The position numbers were made by a program, and so were the translations under genes. DNA of 64,000 nt from the NCBI RefSeq assembly GCF_000189255.1, contig NZ_AEVS01000014.1, positions 1-64,000 of the forward strand, in the 5' to 3' direction. Source of the stretch: Vibrio brasiliensis LMG 20546. Its GTDB lineage: Bacteria; Pseudomonadota; Gammaproteobacteria; Enterobacterales; Vibrionaceae. Shown piece after piece: positions 18,039 to 29,193 of the stretch; positions within the stretch are counted from its first letter, which is position 1, and each line of letters starts with the position of its first letter. The notes beneath the pieces were generated by a model, which saw only the letters and a list, made by a program, of their open reading frames with translations, was not told the origin of the DNA and did no database searches.

Positions 18039-19184
18039 TTAACCCAGATAACCAGCAGCCAGACCAGTAACGATAAAGAAGCTCACTAGCCAGATAATTG
18101 GTAACTTGTGCTGTTTTAGCAGGTAGAAGCCAACTAACACCAGACTGATATCCAATGGGGTTAGTACTGCGCTGGTAAAAACCGGCTGGTAAAGCGCAGC
18201 AACCAGCAAACCGACTACTGCAGCGTTTACGCCGCTTACTGCACCTGAAATGCTTGGGTTCTGTGCCAGAGACTGCCAGTTTTTAAGTACGCCAAGCAAC
18301 AGCAGAAAGCCGGGTAGGAATACTGCCAACGTGGCGATTAATGCCCCTGCTACAGGCGCAGCAGGCAGCATCTGATAGCCAATGTAAGTTGCGAAGGTAA
18401 ACATTGGCCCTGGTACAGCCTGCGCAGCAGCATAACCGGTCAGGAAAGCGTCCTGGCTTAGTTGATCACCGACGATGTTTTGTAACAGTGGTAGTACAAC
18501 GTGACCACCGCCGAACACTAAGCTACCGGCCTGGAAGAAGTCATTAAATAGCCCAAGGGCTGGTAGAGCCTGACTAACAAAAGGTAGTCCGACCAATAAC
18601 GCGATAAATAGCACCAGCGGTGTCAGTGAAGGTTTAAAGCTACCAGCTGCTGACTGAGTCGGATTCGCTAAGTATTTACTGCCGATAATCGCTGCTAAAA
18701 TTAGCACGCCCATTTGGGTCGCAATTCCGGGTAATAGCAATAGTGCAACAGCAGTAAGTAAGCACAGACTAACAGTGAGTTTCTGCTTACAAAAATTCTT
18801 ATACATGCCCCATGTTGCATCAGCGACTACAACGACCGCGAGCAATTTCAAACCATGAACGATATTTTGGAAAGCGTCTGTTTCGGTTAACTGACTGCTC
18901 AAAATAGCCAGAGCTAGCATGATCAGTACGGAAGGCAGAGTAAAGCCGATAAAGGCCATACACGCGCCACCAAGTCCTGCTCGTTTGTAGCCGAGAGCAA
19001 AGCCTACCTGACTCGACCCCGGTCCTGGTAAAAATTGGCTCAAAGCAACAATTTGCGCGTACTCACTGTCATCAAGCCACTTAAGCTTTTCAACAAAGGT
19101 ATTGCGAAAATATCCAATATGGGCTGCTGGACCACCAAAGCTAATCCAGCCAAGCCAAAAGAAGGTTTTAAGAATAGACAACAT
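18039..19184 (-). CDS. chrA: Chromate-transporter family protein (ChrA-like)
   Basis: A 381-residue inner-membrane protein with about ten hydrophobic segments and two CHR domains. The N-terminal half has WLGWISFGGPAAHIGYF and ALSQFLPGPGSSQVGFALG, echoed in the second half by SLVFGGGHVVLPLLQ and GYAAAQAVPGPMFTFATYIG. Long-chain ChrA proteins export chromate, but many homologues are uncharacterised, so the substrate is not certain. It is divergent from a LysR gene with a 103-bp gap, suggesting local control. Confidence 0.85.
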   Translation of the reverse strand: MLSILKTFFWLGWISFGGPAAHIGYFRNTFVEKLKWLDDSEYAQIVALSQFLPGPGSSQVGFALGYKRAGLGGACMAFIGFTLPSVLIMLALAILSSQLTETDAFQNIVHGLKLLAVVVVADATWGMYKNFCKQKLTVSLCLLTAVALLLLPGIATQMGVLILAAIIGSKYLANPTQSAAGSFKPSLTPLVLFIALLVGLPFVSQALPALGLFNDFFQAGSLVFGGGHVVLPLLQNIVGDQLSQDAFLTGYAAAQAVPGPMFTFATYIGYQMLPAAPVAGALIATLAVFLPGFLLLLGVLKNWQSLAQNPSISGAVSGVNAAVVGLLVAALYQPVFTSAVLTPLDISLVLVGFYLLKQHKLPIIWLVSFFIVTGLAAGYLG

Positions 19185-19287
19185 GGTCCCGTTACTCGTC
19201 TAACAAATACTGCCAATACTCTACTTAATGAACTAAAATGACTCAAATTGATAATCTTAATAGACATTATGAATTAAATGGGATGGT

Positions 19288-20199
19288 ATGGTGAAAGAGT
19301 TTAATTGGAAAGGTGTCGATCTTAATCTTCTGGTGGCCTTTCAGGCGCTGTTTCAAACCAATAGCGTGAGTGCTGCGGCAGAGCTGTGTTTTGTTAGTCA
19401 GTCAGCTATGAGCCACACATTGCAACGCATGAGAACTCTGTTTGACGACCCTCTGTTTGAAAGAGTCGGAGCCAGTATGCAGCCAACACGACACGCTCAG
19501 GAGATTGCGCCAGTGATTGATAAGCTGCTTGGTAGTATCAAAAACGATCTACTGGTCAAAAAGCACTTCACTCCACAAGGGTATAACGGTGTGTGGAAAA
19601 TTGGCCTGACGGATTACGCCGAGCAGCTGTTTGCTCCTGCACTCTACGATGCCATTAAACACCAGTCGCCTAATTCACAGGTCAGCTTCTTTAATGTCAA
19701 TCGCAGTAATTATGTCGATATTGCTGAGAGTGAAGGGCTGGATATTGTGATTGGCAGTATCGAAAACCTTAACCGTCGTTTCTTGTCGGAACTTCTCTAT
19801 ACCGAACAACACTTGTGCCTGTTTGATCCTAGTGTTGTCAAAGCTGAAAGCTCAATGTCGATTGAGCAGTTTGTTGCGATAGAGCACGCGCTAGTTAGCC
19901 CGGATGGTAGCTTGCAGACACAGGTGGACAAGTCGCTCCATAAACTTGGCTATACCAGAAGGGTCGGGGTTGCTTCGCGTAATTTCCTGACCATCAGAAG
20001 GTTGTTAATTGGCCGAGAGTTGCTTTGTATTGTCCCTAAGCGATTTGCTCAAATGGAGATGTACGCCCATGATCTACAAGCGATAGATAGTCCGATTGAC
20101 ATCCCGGATTTTGACATTCGTTTATTGTTTGCTAAAGCTAACCAGTACGAAGAAAAGAACTGCTGGATTCGAAACCTGGTTACTGAGACAGTTCGCTAG
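19288..20199 (+). CDS. LysR-family transcriptional regulator
   Basis: A 303-residue regulator. The HTH (SVSAAAELCFVSQSAMSHTL) and the N-terminal DLNLLVAFQALF are typical of the NodD/LeuO/PcpR-like LysR branch. It is divergent from the chromate-transporter homologue and so may regulate it. Its 3' end overlaps the convergent PAP2-like gene by 20 bp. ATG 19288 is used; a GTG follows directly, and the ribosome site is weak. Confidence 0.87.
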   Translation: MVKEFNWKGVDLNLLVAFQALFQTNSVSAAAELCFVSQSAMSHTLQRMRTLFDDPLFERVGASMQPTRHAQEIAPVIDKLLGSIKNDLLVKKHFTPQGYNGVWKIGLTDYAEQLFAPALYDAIKHQSPNSQVSFFNVNRSNYVDIAESEGLDIVIGSIENLNRRFLSELLYTEQHLCLFDPSVVKAESSMSIEQFVAIEHALVSPDGSLQTQVDKSLHKLGYTRRVGVASRNFLTIRRLLIGRELLCIVPKRFAQMEMYAHDLQAIDSPIDIPDFDIRLLFAKANQYEEKNCWIRNLVTETVR

Positions 20200-21274
20200 C
20201 ATAACGTCGCGAAATCCAGCCGCAAAGTTTCCAGATTATCAGAGTCAGGATAATGCTTAAGTAGCCATCGATCGCGTAGTGCCAAGCGAGGTGAACTGAG
20301 CCTATTTGAATGAAAATCATATATGCCCACATCAGATAGCCGAGCTTTTTATTGAACTGATAGCTCGCTAGCGCCATTAGCATCGCCACTGAGACATGCA
20401 TGCTCGGCATCGCTGAAATACCGGCACCGATGCCACCTTCCCGACCTAAGTAGTTAAGCCATAACGTATCCTGAACATCCAGAGCCCAGACGGGAAACCA
20501 TCCTGCCTGAACCATGATTCGACTTTGCTCGCCGAGCAAGTCCATTAATGGCAAGTATTGAGTATGCTCAGGGTTCAACAGGTGCATATAACAAGGGCCA
20601 GCAGAAGAGAGCAGCGTTGCAGTAATACCACCAATCAGTAGCCAACTCGACATATAAGCGATCAAATACTGGTTACGCAGGTGAGTCAGGTCGCGACGGA
20701 CAATAAAAAACAGCGTCATCCCCCACATAAGTAAGAACCATAAGTGGTAGAGAAAGTTGATCACATAGGTCGCAAATGGCGAGGAGAAGATCCCATGGGT
20801 GATCTCCCATGGAGAGACACTGAAGTGTAGCCACTTATCTAACTCATAGAAGACCAGATCATATTGAAATGGATTGATATCAGGGATCACTGACTTGAGG
20901 TATGAGTAGCAGGAGTAAGTCAGGTTTAGCGCCAAAACCAACAGGATAAAGCTTATCGCTTTTGATAATGGGTTGAAGAAAGTGATCAATGTTTTTACGT
21001 AGGCCTGTATAGGGTGTGGCCTGCGGTGATAGAGCAAGTACAGGTAGTAGGCACTGCTCCACGCGAGGAAGGAGATATAGCAAATTCGAATCAGGGTTCT
21101 AAGGTAAGTAAAAGCACTGTACTCAATGTTTGAGGAGTAGCTAAACACCAGAGACATCAAATAGAGACCAAAGGTGGTAAACAGCACATAAGCATAGAGA
21201 AGCCTGTCTTGATGAAAGGCCAGCTTGATTTGTTGCCAGTGGCGAGTCCGTGCTTCTGACGTCAGTATTTGCAT
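20180..21274 (-). CDS. PAP2-like membrane phosphatase/phosphotransferase
   Basis: A protein of about 364 residues with six or more membrane helices. The C-terminal part has the phosphatase motifs AMPSMHVSVAM (C2) and HLAWHYAIDGYL (C3), as in the Aur1/Ipt1-like PAP2 branch. It probably acts on a lipid phosphate or transfers a phospho-headgroup at the membrane; the substrate is unknown. ATG 21274 is taken, but an in-frame GTG at 21292 is also possible because neither has a clear ribosome site. It shares 20 bp with the convergent LysR gene. Confidence 0.78.
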   Translation of the reverse strand: MQILTSEARTRHWQQIKLAFHQDRLLYAYVLFTTFGLYLMSLVFSYSSNIEYSAFTYLRTLIRICYISFLAWSSAYYLYLLYHRRPHPIQAYVKTLITFFNPLSKAISFILLVLALNLTYSCYSYLKSVIPDINPFQYDLVFYELDKWLHFSVSPWEITHGIFSSPFATYVINFLYHLWFLLMWGMTLFFIVRRDLTHLRNQYLIAYMSSWLLIGGITATLLSSAGPCYMHLLNPEHTQYLPLMDLLGEQSRIMVQAGWFPVWALDVQDTLWLNYLGREGGIGAGISAMPSMHVSVAMLMALASYQFNKKLGYLMWAYMIFIQIGSVHLAWHYAIDGYLSIILTLIIWKLCGWISRRYASELSQ

Positions 21275-21383
21275 ATAAAGTAATGATTTCACGTAGTTTT
21301 AAATCAAGTATAGAACATGCAATACGACAATATTTGATGACTCAGTGACTGAGATCTAACTTCAGCCACTGAAATCAGCACAG

Positions 21384-22466
21384 TTACTCCACTCGCAGAC
21401 CTTGTTGATCAAAAAGATGGCAATCTGAATGTTTGCAGCTTAAGTCCATTGTCTGGAATTTTTTCACTTCCTGATCGCCAGGAAGATGAACCTTAAAGCC
21501 ATCAACACCGCAAGCCTGACCAAACATATAGGTACTGTTACCAAGCCTTTCTACCACTTCACTCTGGAAGTTAAAGTGAACATCCCCAGACAGATCAATT
21601 TCCAGATGTTCCGGGCGAATGCCTAACGTAATGCTGTCACCGGCAGACAAAGAGCGCTGTACTGCTGGCAAGGTAAACACGGAACCATCTTCACTAACCA
21701 GCTGTAAACCTTGCTCGCTAGAAGATTCTACCTTGGTTGGAATAAAGTTCATCTTAGGAGAACCAATAAATCCGGCAACAAACTCATTCTGTGGATTATG
21801 GTAGAGCTCAAGTGGAGAGCCAACCTGTTCTACACGTCCGTCACGCAATACCACGATCTTATCGGCCAGAGTCATGGCTTCAACCTGATCATGGGTTACG
21901 TAGATCATAGTGTTTTGCAGATCTTGATGCAGCTTGGCAATTTGCAGGCGCATGTCGACACGTAGCTCGGCATCCAGATTCGATAGTGGCTCATCAAACA
22001 GGAAGACTTTCGGGTTACGCACAATGGCGCGACCAATAGCAACACGTTGACGCTGACCACCAGAAAGTTCTTTAGGCTTACGCTTAAGTAAATGATCTAG
22101 CTGTAGAGTTTTCGCTGCGCTTTGAACCTGTTTCTCGATCATCGCTTTTGGATGACCGTTCATTTTGAGGCCAAAGCCCATGTTTTCTTCCACTGTCATA
22201 TGTGGGTAGAGAGCGTAGGACTGAAACACCATAGCGACACCGCGTTCGGCGGGATCTACATCATTGACCAGTTGGTTATCTATATGGATCTCTCCATCTG
22301 AGATCTCCTCTAGTCCAGCAACAAGTCGTAAAAGTGTTGACTTGCCACAGCCTGATGGCCCAACGAAGACAACAAACTCACCGTTCTCTATTTCTAGATC
22401 AACACCATGAATAGTCTGCACATCCCCATAGCGTTTGATGACCTGTTTTAAGCTGATGTCAGCCAT
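21384..22466 (-). CDS. Sugar ABC transporter ATPase (MalK/UgpC-like)
   Basis: A 360-residue ABC ATPase. Walker A is GPSGCGKST, the signature LSGGQRQRVAIGRAI, Walker B VFLFDEPLSNLDA, with a TOBE-type regulatory domain at the C-terminus as in MalK and UgpC. It is divergent from the two permease genes and binding protein, with which it should form the importer. The 343-bp gap holds a GalR-like box, so both arms are probably galactose controlled (inference). Confidence 0.92.
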   Translation of the reverse strand: MADISLKQVIKRYGDVQTIHGVDLEIENGEFVVFVGPSGCGKSTLLRLVAGLEEISDGEIHIDNQLVNDVDPAERGVAMVFQSYALYPHMTVEENMGFGLKMNGHPKAMIEKQVQSAAKTLQLDHLLKRKPKELSGGQRQRVAIGRAIVRNPKVFLFDEPLSNLDAELRVDMRLQIAKLHQDLQNTMIYVTHDQVEAMTLADKIVVLRDGRVEQVGSPLELYHNPQNEFVAGFIGSPKMNFIPTKVESSSEQGLQLVSEDGSVFTLPAVQRSLSAGDSITLGIRPEHLEIDLSGDVHFNFQSEVVERLGNSTYMFGQACGVDGFKVHLPGDQEVKKFQTMDLSCKHSDCHLFDQQGLRVE

Positions 22467-22809
22467 AGTTACTCCTTGCCTTATGGCTCAAAATACTTTT
22501 CTAGTGAGCGAATCATGCGCGTTAAAACAGCACAAATATCGCCTGATGTATAAAACATACTCGTTTGATAGATTTTTGTTACCTCGTAAGGGGCAATAGT
22601 TGATCGTGATCATGGTTATTAAGTGGAAAATGAGCATTTTTGTGGAAACGTTTACAAAAATGATTTGTCGGTGTGTATTTAATCATCATACTTATTAATA
22701 TGTGATTGTAGATTAGATAAAACTTCATCTTTTAGTAACTTTTCGTCTACTTTTAATAGAGTTTTTTGAAATGGATATAACTAAAGGATGTGACAAGGAG
22801 TCACACAAA
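22467..22809. promoter_or_regulatory. Divergent promoter region of the galactoside ABC importer
   Basis: 343 bp without a gene between the ATPase (minus) and the first permease (plus). It holds the GalR-like palindrome at 22643-22656 and a very AT-rich stretch at 22655-22760 before the permease start. The first permease starts are discussed in its own entry. Confidence 0.6.
22643..22656. promoter_or_regulatory. GalR-type operator upstream of the ABC importer
   Basis: TGGAAACGTTTACA, a LacI-family palindrome with an AAACGTTT core flanked by TTTTTG and AAAAA. The same 14 bases occur at 42061-42074 before galE. It resembles the E. coli GalR/GalS operators in its central CG and A/T arms. It lies 154 bp before the permease start and 177 bp before the ATPase start. 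Confidence 0.7.
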
Positions 22810-23730
22810 ATGGAGCAATCTGTGAAAACGATATACCCCGAAAATCGTCTTCCTTCCGCAAGACGTAAAGCAAGGGTAAGCGCAAAGCTCTCACCATGGC
22901 TGTTTTTAGCCCCGGCAATGGCTATTTTCGCCATTTACGTTATCTATCCAATTTTAGACAGTATCTGGCTTAGCTTCTATGAGTGGGATGGTCTGGGTGA
23001 CAAAGTTTGGGTTGGCTTAGATAACTACCGTGAGTTGTTTGACTCTGAAGCGTTTTATACCTCGCTAAAGAACAATACTTTGTGGCTGCTGTTTTTTATG
23101 CTGGCGCCACCTATCGGCTTGGCAATTGCACTGTTCCTTAATCAACAGGTAAAAGGGATTCGCGTAGTTAAATCCTTGTTCTTTTTCCCATTTGTTATTT
23201 CGCAAGTGGTCGTTGGTTTGGTGTTTGCCTGGTTCTATGATCCGTCATTTGGTCTGTTCAATATGGTGCTTGGCGCGTTTGGCATAGAACCTGTTTCAAT
23301 TCTCGCTGATGAAGATTATGTCACCTACGGCATTATCGCAGCAGGCCTGTGGCCACAAATTTCCTATTGCATGATTTTGTATCTGACAGGTTTAAACAAC
23401 CTCGACCCAGAACAAATTGAAGCAGCTCGTCTTGATGGAGCGAAGAAATGGTGCATGCTTTGGTATGTGGTTATCCCTCAACTTCGTCCAGCTACCTTTA
23501 TTGCTATTGTCGTGACTGTCATTGGCGCGCTGCGCTCATTTGACTTAGTCGCCACTATGACCGCTGGTGGTCCGTGGGGCAGTTCGACAGTACTGGCATA
23601 CCAAATGTATGAAGAGTCGATCTTCAACTATCGCATGGGATATGGCGCATCTGTTTCTGTTGTGTTGTTCCTCATCATGGATGTGTATATCGCTTACTTC
23701 TTATGGCGTATGTTGAGGAGTGAAAAATAA
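22810..23730 (+). CDS. Sugar ABC transporter permease 1 (MalF/UgpA-like)
   Basis: A 306-residue inner-membrane permease with six helices. The cytoplasmic EAA loop EAARLDGAKKWCMLWYVVIP contacts the ATPase. The ATG at 22810 is chosen because AAGGAG lies nine bases before it; an in-frame ATG at 22771 has no ribosome site. Its stop overlaps the ATG of the second permease. Membership of the CUT1 oligosaccharide importer family and the downstream galactosidases suggest alpha- or beta-galactosides as substrate. Confidence 0.9.
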   Translation: MEQSVKTIYPENRLPSARRKARVSAKLSPWLFLAPAMAIFAIYVIYPILDSIWLSFYEWDGLGDKVWVGLDNYRELFDSEAFYTSLKNNTLWLLFFMLAPPIGLAIALFLNQQVKGIRVVKSLFFFPFVISQVVVGLVFAWFYDPSFGLFNMVLGAFGIEPVSILADEDYVTYGIIAAGLWPQISYCMILYLTGLNNLDPEQIEAARLDGAKKWCMLWYVVIPQLRPATFIAIVVTVIGALRSFDLVATMTAGGPWGSSTVLAYQMYEESIFNYRMGYGASVSVVLFLIMDVYIAYFLWRMLRSEK

Positions 23731-24581
23731 TGTACCCACAACCGATTCAAAAAGCGGGACGCTTTGCCAATATCAGCTACCGTGTTGCGCTACCTATTGC
23801 GATAGTGATGTGGCTATTGCCTCTTATCGCAGTGATGATGACCTCAATTCGTGGCATCGAAGACATCAATACTGGTAACTACTGGGGATGGCCAAGTGAG
23901 TTCCAGTTGGTCGAGAACTACACTCAGGTATTTACCTCAACGTCGATGGGCCAGTATCTGTTTAACAGTTTATTGATCACTCTACCTGCGGTAGCGGGTG
24001 CGGTTGCTCTGTCTACCTTGGCTGGTTTCGCATTGGCTAAGTATAAGTTCAAAGCCAATATCTGGATCTTTGCGATGTTTATCGCCGGTAACTTTGTGCC
24101 TTTCCAAATCCTGATGATCCCAGTTCGTGACCTGACCATTAGCTTTGGCCTTTACGATACTCACTGGGCATTGATTCTGTTCCACATCGCCTTCCAAGCC
24201 GGTTTCTGCACCCTGTTTATGCGCAACTTTATTGTCGGTATTCCGGATGCATTAATAGAGGCGGCGCGAGTAGAAGGGGTCAGCGAGTGGAAAATATTCT
24301 GGCATGTTGTCCTGCCATTGGTTCGTCCTGCTCTGGCGGCATTGGCTGTGCTGGTATTTACCTTTATCTGGAATGATTACTTCTGGGCACTGGTGCTGGT
24401 ACAAAGCGACGAAGTGCGACCTGTTACCGCAGGCTTAAGTTCACTTAAAGGTCAGTGGCTAGCATCGTGGCAGTTTATCTCTGCTGGCGCCATTGTTGCT
24501 GCAATTCCTCCCGTGGTGCTGTTCTTTACTATGCAGCGTCACTTTATCGCTGGTTTAACTCTTGGTGCGACCAAAGGTTAG
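23730..24581 (+). CDS. Sugar ABC transporter permease 2 (MalG/UgpE-like)
   Basis: A 283-residue permease. The EAA motif is EAARVEGVSEWKIFWHVVLP at about residues 184-203, and six membrane helices are apparent. It begins on the last base of permease 1 (TAATG overlap), so the two are translated together. After it a stable stem-loop separates it from the binding-protein gene. Confidence 0.9.
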   Translation: MYPQPIQKAGRFANISYRVALPIAIVMWLLPLIAVMMTSIRGIEDINTGNYWGWPSEFQLVENYTQVFTSTSMGQYLFNSLLITLPAVAGAVALSTLAGFALAKYKFKANIWIFAMFIAGNFVPFQILMIPVRDLTISFGLYDTHWALILFHIAFQAGFCTLFMRNFIVGIPDALIEAARVEGVSEWKIFWHVVLPLVRPALAALAVLVFTFIWNDYFWALVLVQSDEVRPVTAGLSSLKGQWLASWQFISAGAIVAAIPPVVLFFTMQRHFIAGLTLGATKG

Positions 24582-24588
24582 TTTTCAC

Positions 24589-24622
24589 AGCTGGCCAGTC
24601 ACTCTTCTCTGATTGGTCAGCT
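24589..24622 (+). other. Stem-loop between permease and binding-protein genes
   Basis: AGCTGGCCAGTC pairs with GATTGGTCAGCT (12 pairs including two G-U) around a 10-base loop, followed by CTTTTATG. It could be a partial terminator or could protect the upstream transcript, adjusting permease to binding-protein ratio (inference). Confidence 0.6.
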
Positions 24623-24689
24623 CTTTTATGTCGTTAATAAATATAACTATTGGACCCATGAGCATCTGCTCACAAACAAGGACCTGAAT

Positions 24690-25916
24690 ATGAAATACGT
24701 GAAACATCTTGCTGCCTCTGCAGTTCTTGGGGCAACACTCTCGACCACCGCTTGGGCCGGAACTCTGGTGATTAACTCAGATCAGGCTGACCCTGCACCC
24801 AAAGCCGCCTGGCAAGAGATTGTTAAACGCTTTGAAGCAGCAAATCCAGACATCAAGGTTGAGTACAACCTGTATGATAAAGAAGCCTACAAAACCACGA
24901 TTCGTAACTGGTTGGTGACTTCACCACCAGATGTGGTGTTCTGGTATGCGGGTAACCGTATGAAAACCTTTGTGGATCGTGGCCTGTTTGAAGATGTAAG
25001 CGATATCTGGGCTGATAAAAATATGAAGCAGGACTTTGCGGCTGCAGCTCCTGCAATGACGGTTAACGGCAAGCAATACGGTGTGCCTTACACCTATTAC
25101 CAGTGGGGTGTTTACTACCGTAAAGATATTTTCGAGCAGTATGGCATTGCAGAACCTAAAACTTGGGAGGAGCTGAAAGCCGCCTCAGCAACGCTGAAAC
25201 AGAACAATGTTGCTCCTTTTGCTATCGGTACTAAGTACTTATGGACAGCAGCTGGCTGGTTCGATTACATCAACTTGCGTACTAACGGTCTTGATTTCCA
25301 CATTGACCTTATGGACGGCAAGATCCCTTACACTGATGAGCGTGTGAAGAAAACTTTTGCTAACTGGGCCGAGTTGGTCGAGCCGGGCTACTTCCTAGAA
25401 AATCACGCCTCTTACTCGTGGCAAGAAGCGCAGCCATTCCTATACAACGGCCAGGCTGCGATGTACCTGATCGGTAACTTCATTACACCAAACTTCCCGG
25501 ACAACATGGACGGGAAAATGGGTTTCTTCCAATTCCCAATTATCGATGCTTCAGTTCCTTTAGCAGAAGATGCGCCAATGGATACTATTCATATCCCGAC
25601 CAAAGCGAAGAACAAAGAGGACGCACGTAAGTTCTTAGAGTTTGTCGCACAGGCTGAAATTCAGCAATTGATCAATGAATCTATCCTACAAATCCCGACC
25701 AACAACAAAGCTAAAGCAGCGGATGATGAGTTCCTCAACAAAGGTGTTCAGATGCTTGCTGACGCTCAGGGGACAGCTCAGTTCTACGATCGCGATACCG
25801 ATCCAGCGATGGCTAAAGAAGGTATGAAGGGTTTCCAGGAGTTTATGGTTAAACCTGAACGTATCGACAAGATTCTGAAAAAACTAGAAAAAGTACGTCA
25901 GCGTACGTTTAAGTAA
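24690..25916 (+). CDS. Sugar ABC transporter substrate-binding protein
   Basis: A 408-residue periplasmic protein with a signal peptide (MKYVKHLAASAVLGATLSTTAWA, cleavage before GTLV). It has the CUT1 solute-binding fold of family 1, with AAWQEIVKRFEAANPDIKVEY and YGVPYTYYQWGVYYRKDIF as typical segments. It should capture the sugar for the two permeases. The next genes, a beta- and an alpha-galactosidase, point to galactosides, but the ligand is not proved by sequence. Confidence 0.9.
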   Translation: MKYVKHLAASAVLGATLSTTAWAGTLVINSDQADPAPKAAWQEIVKRFEAANPDIKVEYNLYDKEAYKTTIRNWLVTSPPDVVFWYAGNRMKTFVDRGLFEDVSDIWADKNMKQDFAAAAPAMTVNGKQYGVPYTYYQWGVYYRKDIFEQYGIAEPKTWEELKAASATLKQNNVAPFAIGTKYLWTAAGWFDYINLRTNGLDFHIDLMDGKIPYTDERVKKTFANWAELVEPGYFLENHASYSWQEAQPFLYNGQAAMYLIGNFITPNFPDNMDGKMGFFQFPIIDASVPLAEDAPMDTIHIPTKAKNKEDARKFLEFVAQAEIQQLINESILQIPTNNKAKAADDEFLNKGVQMLADAQGTAQFYDRDTDPAMAKEGMKGFQEFMVKPERIDKILKKLEKVRQRTFK

Positions 25917-25937
25917 TTCAGCAATAAACCTTCCCTT

Positions 25938-25978
25938 ACTTGCTACTGACGTTCCCTATTTACTGGTTAGTAGCAAGT
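25938..25978 (+). other. Stem-loop after the binding-protein gene
   Basis: ACTTGCTACT pairs with AGTAGCAAGT (10 bp) around a 21-base loop. No T-run follows. It begins 21 bases after the binding-protein stop and may act as a 3'-end stabiliser. Confidence 0.5.
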
Positions 25979-26017
25979 AGAGGATGGAACCACTCTATGT
26001 TGGGTGGTATTACCTTC

Positions 26018-26048
26018 AGAGCGCTGCCTTGCCAAGTGGGTGCGCTCT
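26018..26048 (+). other. Terminator-like hairpin in the lacZ leader
   Basis: AGAGCGC pairs with GCGCTCT around a 17-base loop, followed by CTTTTCTCTT. It ends 27 bases before the beta-galactosidase start, so it may attenuate read-through from the transporter genes. Confidence 0.5.
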
Positions 26049-26066
26049 CTTTTCTCTTATCTTTAG

Positions 26067-29183
<3,117 letters not shown>

Positions 29184-29193
29184 GGAGCGCTTG

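Noticed and set aside
22600-22616. CRP-like GATCGTGATCATGG near the ABC importer
   Set aside because: Only one half resembles the consensus; the other arm is absent.
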